Assembly (NCBI RefSeq): GCF_000335475.2 | Contig: NZ_ANAH02000066.1 | Location: 186,001-250,000, forward strand | DNA length: 64,000 nucleotides | From: Cystobacter fuscus DSM 2262 | GTDB lineage: Bacteria; Myxococcota; Myxococcia; Myxococcales; Myxococcaceae | Direction: 5' to 3' | Shown: positions 61,450 to 64,000 of the stretch, piece after piece | How the letters are laid out: every line of letters begins with the position of its first letter | Numbering within the stretch: the stretch's first letter is position 1 | Made by a program: the position numbers and the translations under genes | Notes under the pieces: generated by a model | Database searches by the model: none | Told to the model about the DNA's origin: nothing | What the model saw: the letters and a program-made list of their open reading frames with translations, nothing else

Positions 61450-63273
61450 ATGATCAAGTTTGGTGGAAGGTGGTTCACGTCCATCGCGCTGTGCGGACTG
61501 ATGCTCGGAAGCGCCGGTTGCGAGGAGGAGCCGCCTCCGGCGCCTCCCGTCACCCCGGACTGTAGTACTCCGCCCGAGGTGTCCTCGCCGGACTGGGTGC
61601 CCTGCCGTTTGAAGGAGATGACGCTCGAGGAGAAGGTGGGTCAGCTCTTCATGACCCATGCCTATGGGACGAGCGTCGCGGATGCGGATCCGAAGATGGT
61701 GGAGAGCAACCGCAAGGACCACGGGCTGGACACGGCGGAGCAGCTCGTCGAGCGCTACCACCTGGGCGGCATCATCTACTTCACCTGGGCCAACAACCTG
61801 AAGACCCCGGAGCAGATCGCCCGGCTGTCCAATGGGTTGCAGGAGGTGGCGATGCGCCAGGAGCGGGCCATCCCCCTGCTCGTCGCGACGGACCAGGAGC
61901 ATGGCGTGGTGGTGCGGGTGGGCGAGCCGGCCACCCAGTTTCCCGGCAACATGGCCCTGGGCGCCACGCAGGACGTGGAGACCGCGCGCCAGGCGGCGGC
62001 CATCACCGGGCGGGAGCTGCGCGCCCTGGGCATCAACCAGAACTTCGGCACGGTCGCGGACGTCAACAGCAACCCGCTCAACCCCGTCATCGGCGTGCGC
62101 TCCTTTGGATTGGATCCCGCGCGGGTCGCGGCCTTCACGCAGGTGCAGGTGGGCGCCCAGCAGGGCGAGGGCACCGCGTCCACCGTGAAGCACTTCCCCG
62201 GCCACGGCGACACGGACGTGGACAGCCACTACGGGCTGCCCATCATCAATCACAGCCGGGCGCAGTTCGACGCGGTGGACCTGCCGCCGTTCGTGGCCGC
62301 CATCGACGCCGAGGTGGATGCCATCATGTCCGCTCACATCGTGGTGCCCGCGCTGGAGAGCTCGGGCCTGCCGGCGACGCTCAGCCACGCCATCATGACG
62401 GACCTGCTGCGGGGCCAGCTCGGCTTCAAGGGCGTGGTGGTCAGCGACTCGCTCTCCATGCAGGGCGCGAAGCCCTACGGTGACCAGAGCGACGTGCGCG
62501 TCCCCGTGGAGGCACTCAAGGCCGGTGTGGACCTGCTCCTCATGCCGCAGCGCATCGAAGTGGCCTACAACGCCGTGCGCGACGCGGTGAACAGCGGGGA
62601 GGTCAGCCAGGAGCGGCTCGATGAGGCGGTGGGACGCATCCTGACGCTCAAGCAGAAGCGCGGCGTGCTCGCCCAGCCCCTGGTGGATCTCTCCGGACTC
62701 CAGCGGGTGGGCGCCGCCGAGCACCTGGCCGCCGCCAACGCCATCACCGAGCGCGGCATCACCCTGGTGAAGAACGAGGCAGGTGTGCTGCCATTGAAGC
62801 CCGAGGCGGGCAAGGTGCTGGTGACGGGGTGGGGCGCCACGGCGACGGCCACCCTGACGCAGGAGCTGGCCCGGAGGGGCCGGTCCGTGGAGACCCTGGA
62901 GACGGGCACCTCGCCGACGCAGGCGAAGATCGACGAGGCGGTGGCCTCGGCCGCGCGCGCGGACGTCACCGTGGTGCTGGTCAACCGCGTCTGGACGTCG
63001 AAGCAGCAGCAGGCGCTGGTCCGCGCGCTCCAGGGCGCGAACAAGCCGGTGGTGGTCGTCTCGGTGCGCGAGCCGTATGACATCTCCCACCTGCCGGAGG
63101 TGTCCACCTACGTGGCCACCTATGGCTTCCAGCCCGTCTCCATGAAGGCGCTGGCGCGGGTGCTGTTGGGAGAGGTGAACCCCTCGGGCCGGCTGCCCGT
63201 GGCCATTCCCGAGGTGGGCACGGCCTCCGGGGTGCTCTACCCGGTCGGGCACGGCCTTTCTTACGGCGGGTAG
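61450..63273 (+). CDS. GH3 lipoprotein, beta-N-acetylhexosaminidase (NagZ)-like
   Basis: A 607-aa lipoprotein (lipobox GSAGC, Cys24). The GH3 barrel (about 45-380) has the NagZ-type loop STVKHFPGHGDTDVDSH, whose His-Asp pair acts as general acid/base, and nucleophile Asp in VVVSDSLSM. A second alpha/beta sandwich domain (about 420-607: LVTGWGATATATL, VVVVSVREPYDIS) is present, as in Bacteroidetes/Bacillus two-domain enzymes. It should cleave N-acetylglucosamine-linked sugars such as peptidoglycan or chitin fragments outside the cytoplasm, useful in prey lysis. The ribosome site is weak (GGAACG). Confidence 0.88.
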   Translation: MIKFGGRWFTSIALCGLMLGSAGCEEEPPPAPPVTPDCSTPPEVSSPDWVPCRLKEMTLEEKVGQLFMTHAYGTSVADADPKMVESNRKDHGLDTAEQLVERYHLGGIIYFTWANNLKTPEQIARLSNGLQEVAMRQERAIPLLVATDQEHGVVVRVGEPATQFPGNMALGATQDVETARQAAAITGRELRALGINQNFGTVADVNSNPLNPVIGVRSFGLDPARVAAFTQVQVGAQQGEGTASTVKHFPGHGDTDVDSHYGLPIINHSRAQFDAVDLPPFVAAIDAEVDAIMSAHIVVPALESSGLPATLSHAIMTDLLRGQLGFKGVVVSDSLSMQGAKPYGDQSDVRVPVEALKAGVDLLLMPQRIEVAYNAVRDAVNSGEVSQERLDEAVGRILTLKQKRGVLAQPLVDLSGLQRVGAAEHLAAANAITERGITLVKNEAGVLPLKPEAGKVLVTGWGATATATLTQELARRGRSVETLETGTSPTQAKIDEAVASAARADVTVVLVNRVWTSKQQQALVRALQGANKPVVVVSVREPYDISHLPEVSTYVATYGFQPVSMKALARVLLGEVNPSGRLPVAIPEVGTASGVLYPVGHGLSYGG

Positions 63274-63316
63274 GCGTTGAAGGAGGAGGCCCTCGGGATG
63301 CCGAGGGCACTCCGGC

Positions 63317-64000
63317 TCAAGTCGTCACACCCACGGGCGGGGGACTGGCCTGATTCCGATTGCGGCGAGCCAGTGCGCGCAGCAGGAGGAAGCCTCCCAG
63401 ATAGAGATACAGCGGGAAGAGCTCGAGGGCGAAGAACGAGAAGCCAGGCTTGAGGATGATCATCCCGATCAGCGCGGCCGAGCCTCCCAATCCATTGTGG
63501 GTGGAGGCCACGTAGGGGATGATCCACATCGTCTCCTTCTTCTTCCAGGCCCCCCGCTGAAGCCGCCAGGCGTAGCCCAGCCCCATGAACGCCGTGGTGC
63601 TCAGGGCGAGGATGACGACGCCCGGTACGCCCGCCAGGTAGAGCGGAATCAGCGAGAGGTACGCCGCGATCATTCCAATGCCATGGACCTTCACGGCGTT
63701 CTCGATTCCAATGCGCACCACCAGGGTCTTCTTCCAGGTCGTCGCGTCGCTCTCCCAGTCGGCCATGTTCATGACCATCATCCGGATGTACTCGATGATG
63801 CCGAGCGGGATGAGGACCAGCAGCAGCGTATGGGGCCGCAGTCCGCCGCTCTGGAGGCAATAGCCGAGCAGCGGAACCAGGGTGTTGAGCACCAGGGTGA
63901 CGGTGAACTCGCCCATGCCCACGGCCTCCAACTTGAGCGGCGGTGCACTGTACTGCCAGGAGAAGAAAATGGCGGCCAGGCCGAGGAGGCGGGCGCTGTT
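63317..64000 (-). CDS. UbiA-family prenyltransferase, N-terminus cut by window edge
   Basis: At least 228 residues of an integral membrane aromatic/lipid prenyltransferase. FSWQYSAPPLKLEAVGMGE is the UbiA/MenA signature, MADWESDATTWKKTLVV the second Asp-rich motif (metal-pyrophosphate site), and six or more helices follow. The first Asp motif lies beyond the window. Products could be quinones, chlorophyll-like or archaeal-type lipids; not decided by sequence. Transcribed toward the converging GH3 gene. Confidence 0.83.
   Translation of the reverse strand, partial: NSARLLGLAAIFFSWQYSAPPLKLEAVGMGEFTVTLVLNTLVPLLGYCLQSGGLRPHTLLLVLIPLGIIEYIRMMVMNMADWESDATTWKKTLVVRIGIENAVKVHGIGMIAAYLSLIPLYLAGVPGVVILALSTTAFMGLGYAWRLQRGAWKKKETMWIIPYVASTHNGLGGSAALIGMIILKPGFSFFALELFPLYLYLGGFLLLRALARRNRNQASPPPVGVTT

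Overview
The window looks like chromosomal DNA of a myxobacterium, probably suborder Cystobacterineae (Archangium/Cystobacter/Stigmatella-like). The base composition is very GC-rich (about 70 % in lines counted by hand) with strong third-position GC. Typical traits are a Ser/Thr kinase-histidine kinase giant protein, a Kelch/DUF4114 surface protein, an AHH-nuclease toxin with an Imm11-like partner, many lipoproteins and many ATGA-coupled operons. This placement is inference from gene content; no rRNA or tRNA gene was found.

Layout. 1-4.2 kb: right end of an integrative element, with small hypothetical genes, a kinase N-lobe remnant with a membrane segment, a strong intrinsic terminator, an excisionase-like gene and a tyrosine integrase. 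4.3-10.5 kb: a cytokinin-dehydrogenase-like FAD oxidase, then a four-gene operon (HlyD adaptor, ABC ATPase, NtrC-type regulator, NtrB-like kinase) behind a good sigma-54 promoter. 10.6-15.5 kb: a four-gene operon (ACAD10/11-type dehydrogenase, SDR, APH-type kinase, phosphatase) with a divergent LysR gene, which fits breakdown of 4-hydroxyacyl-CoAs. 15.5-21.1 kb: thiD, a CCA-adding-type enzyme, a secreted Hint-domain protein and mnmA. 21.2-26.4 kb: SPOR protein, manA, and RHH regulator-UDP-xylose synthase-epimerase (nucleotide sugars). 26.6-33.7 kb: housekeeping block lepA-lepB and pyrB-pyrC-carA plus a conserved hypothetical gene.

33.7-35.8 kb: a 2,056-bp insertion carrying only a toxin/immunity pair. 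It is bounded by a 33-bp perfect (40-bp with one mismatch) direct repeat that duplicates the 3' end and stop codon of the preceding gene, so the host gene is regenerated. The repeat contains a 6-6-6 dyad like a tyrosine-recombinase core, yet the unit encodes no recombinase. This is the best candidate in the window for an undescribed mobile system.

36-49.6 kb: Kelch protein behind a textbook promoter, aldo/keto reductase, lipoprotein, triple-PAS histidine kinase, a 1,770-aa kinase/ATPase/GAF/histidine kinase and an orphan 461-aa protein. 49.6-64 kb: EmrE-like exporter divergent from a desaturase-like/PLP racemase pair, a self-sufficient P450-reductase with divergent TetR gene, secreted GH71/99-like and GH3 lipoproteins, LysE exporter, small membrane proteins, and a UbiA-type prenyltransferase cut by the window edge. 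Several genes (29705, 39018, 48187, 50683) have a -10-like hexamer only 8-9 bp before the ATG and little or no Shine-Dalgarno, suggesting leaderless mRNAs.
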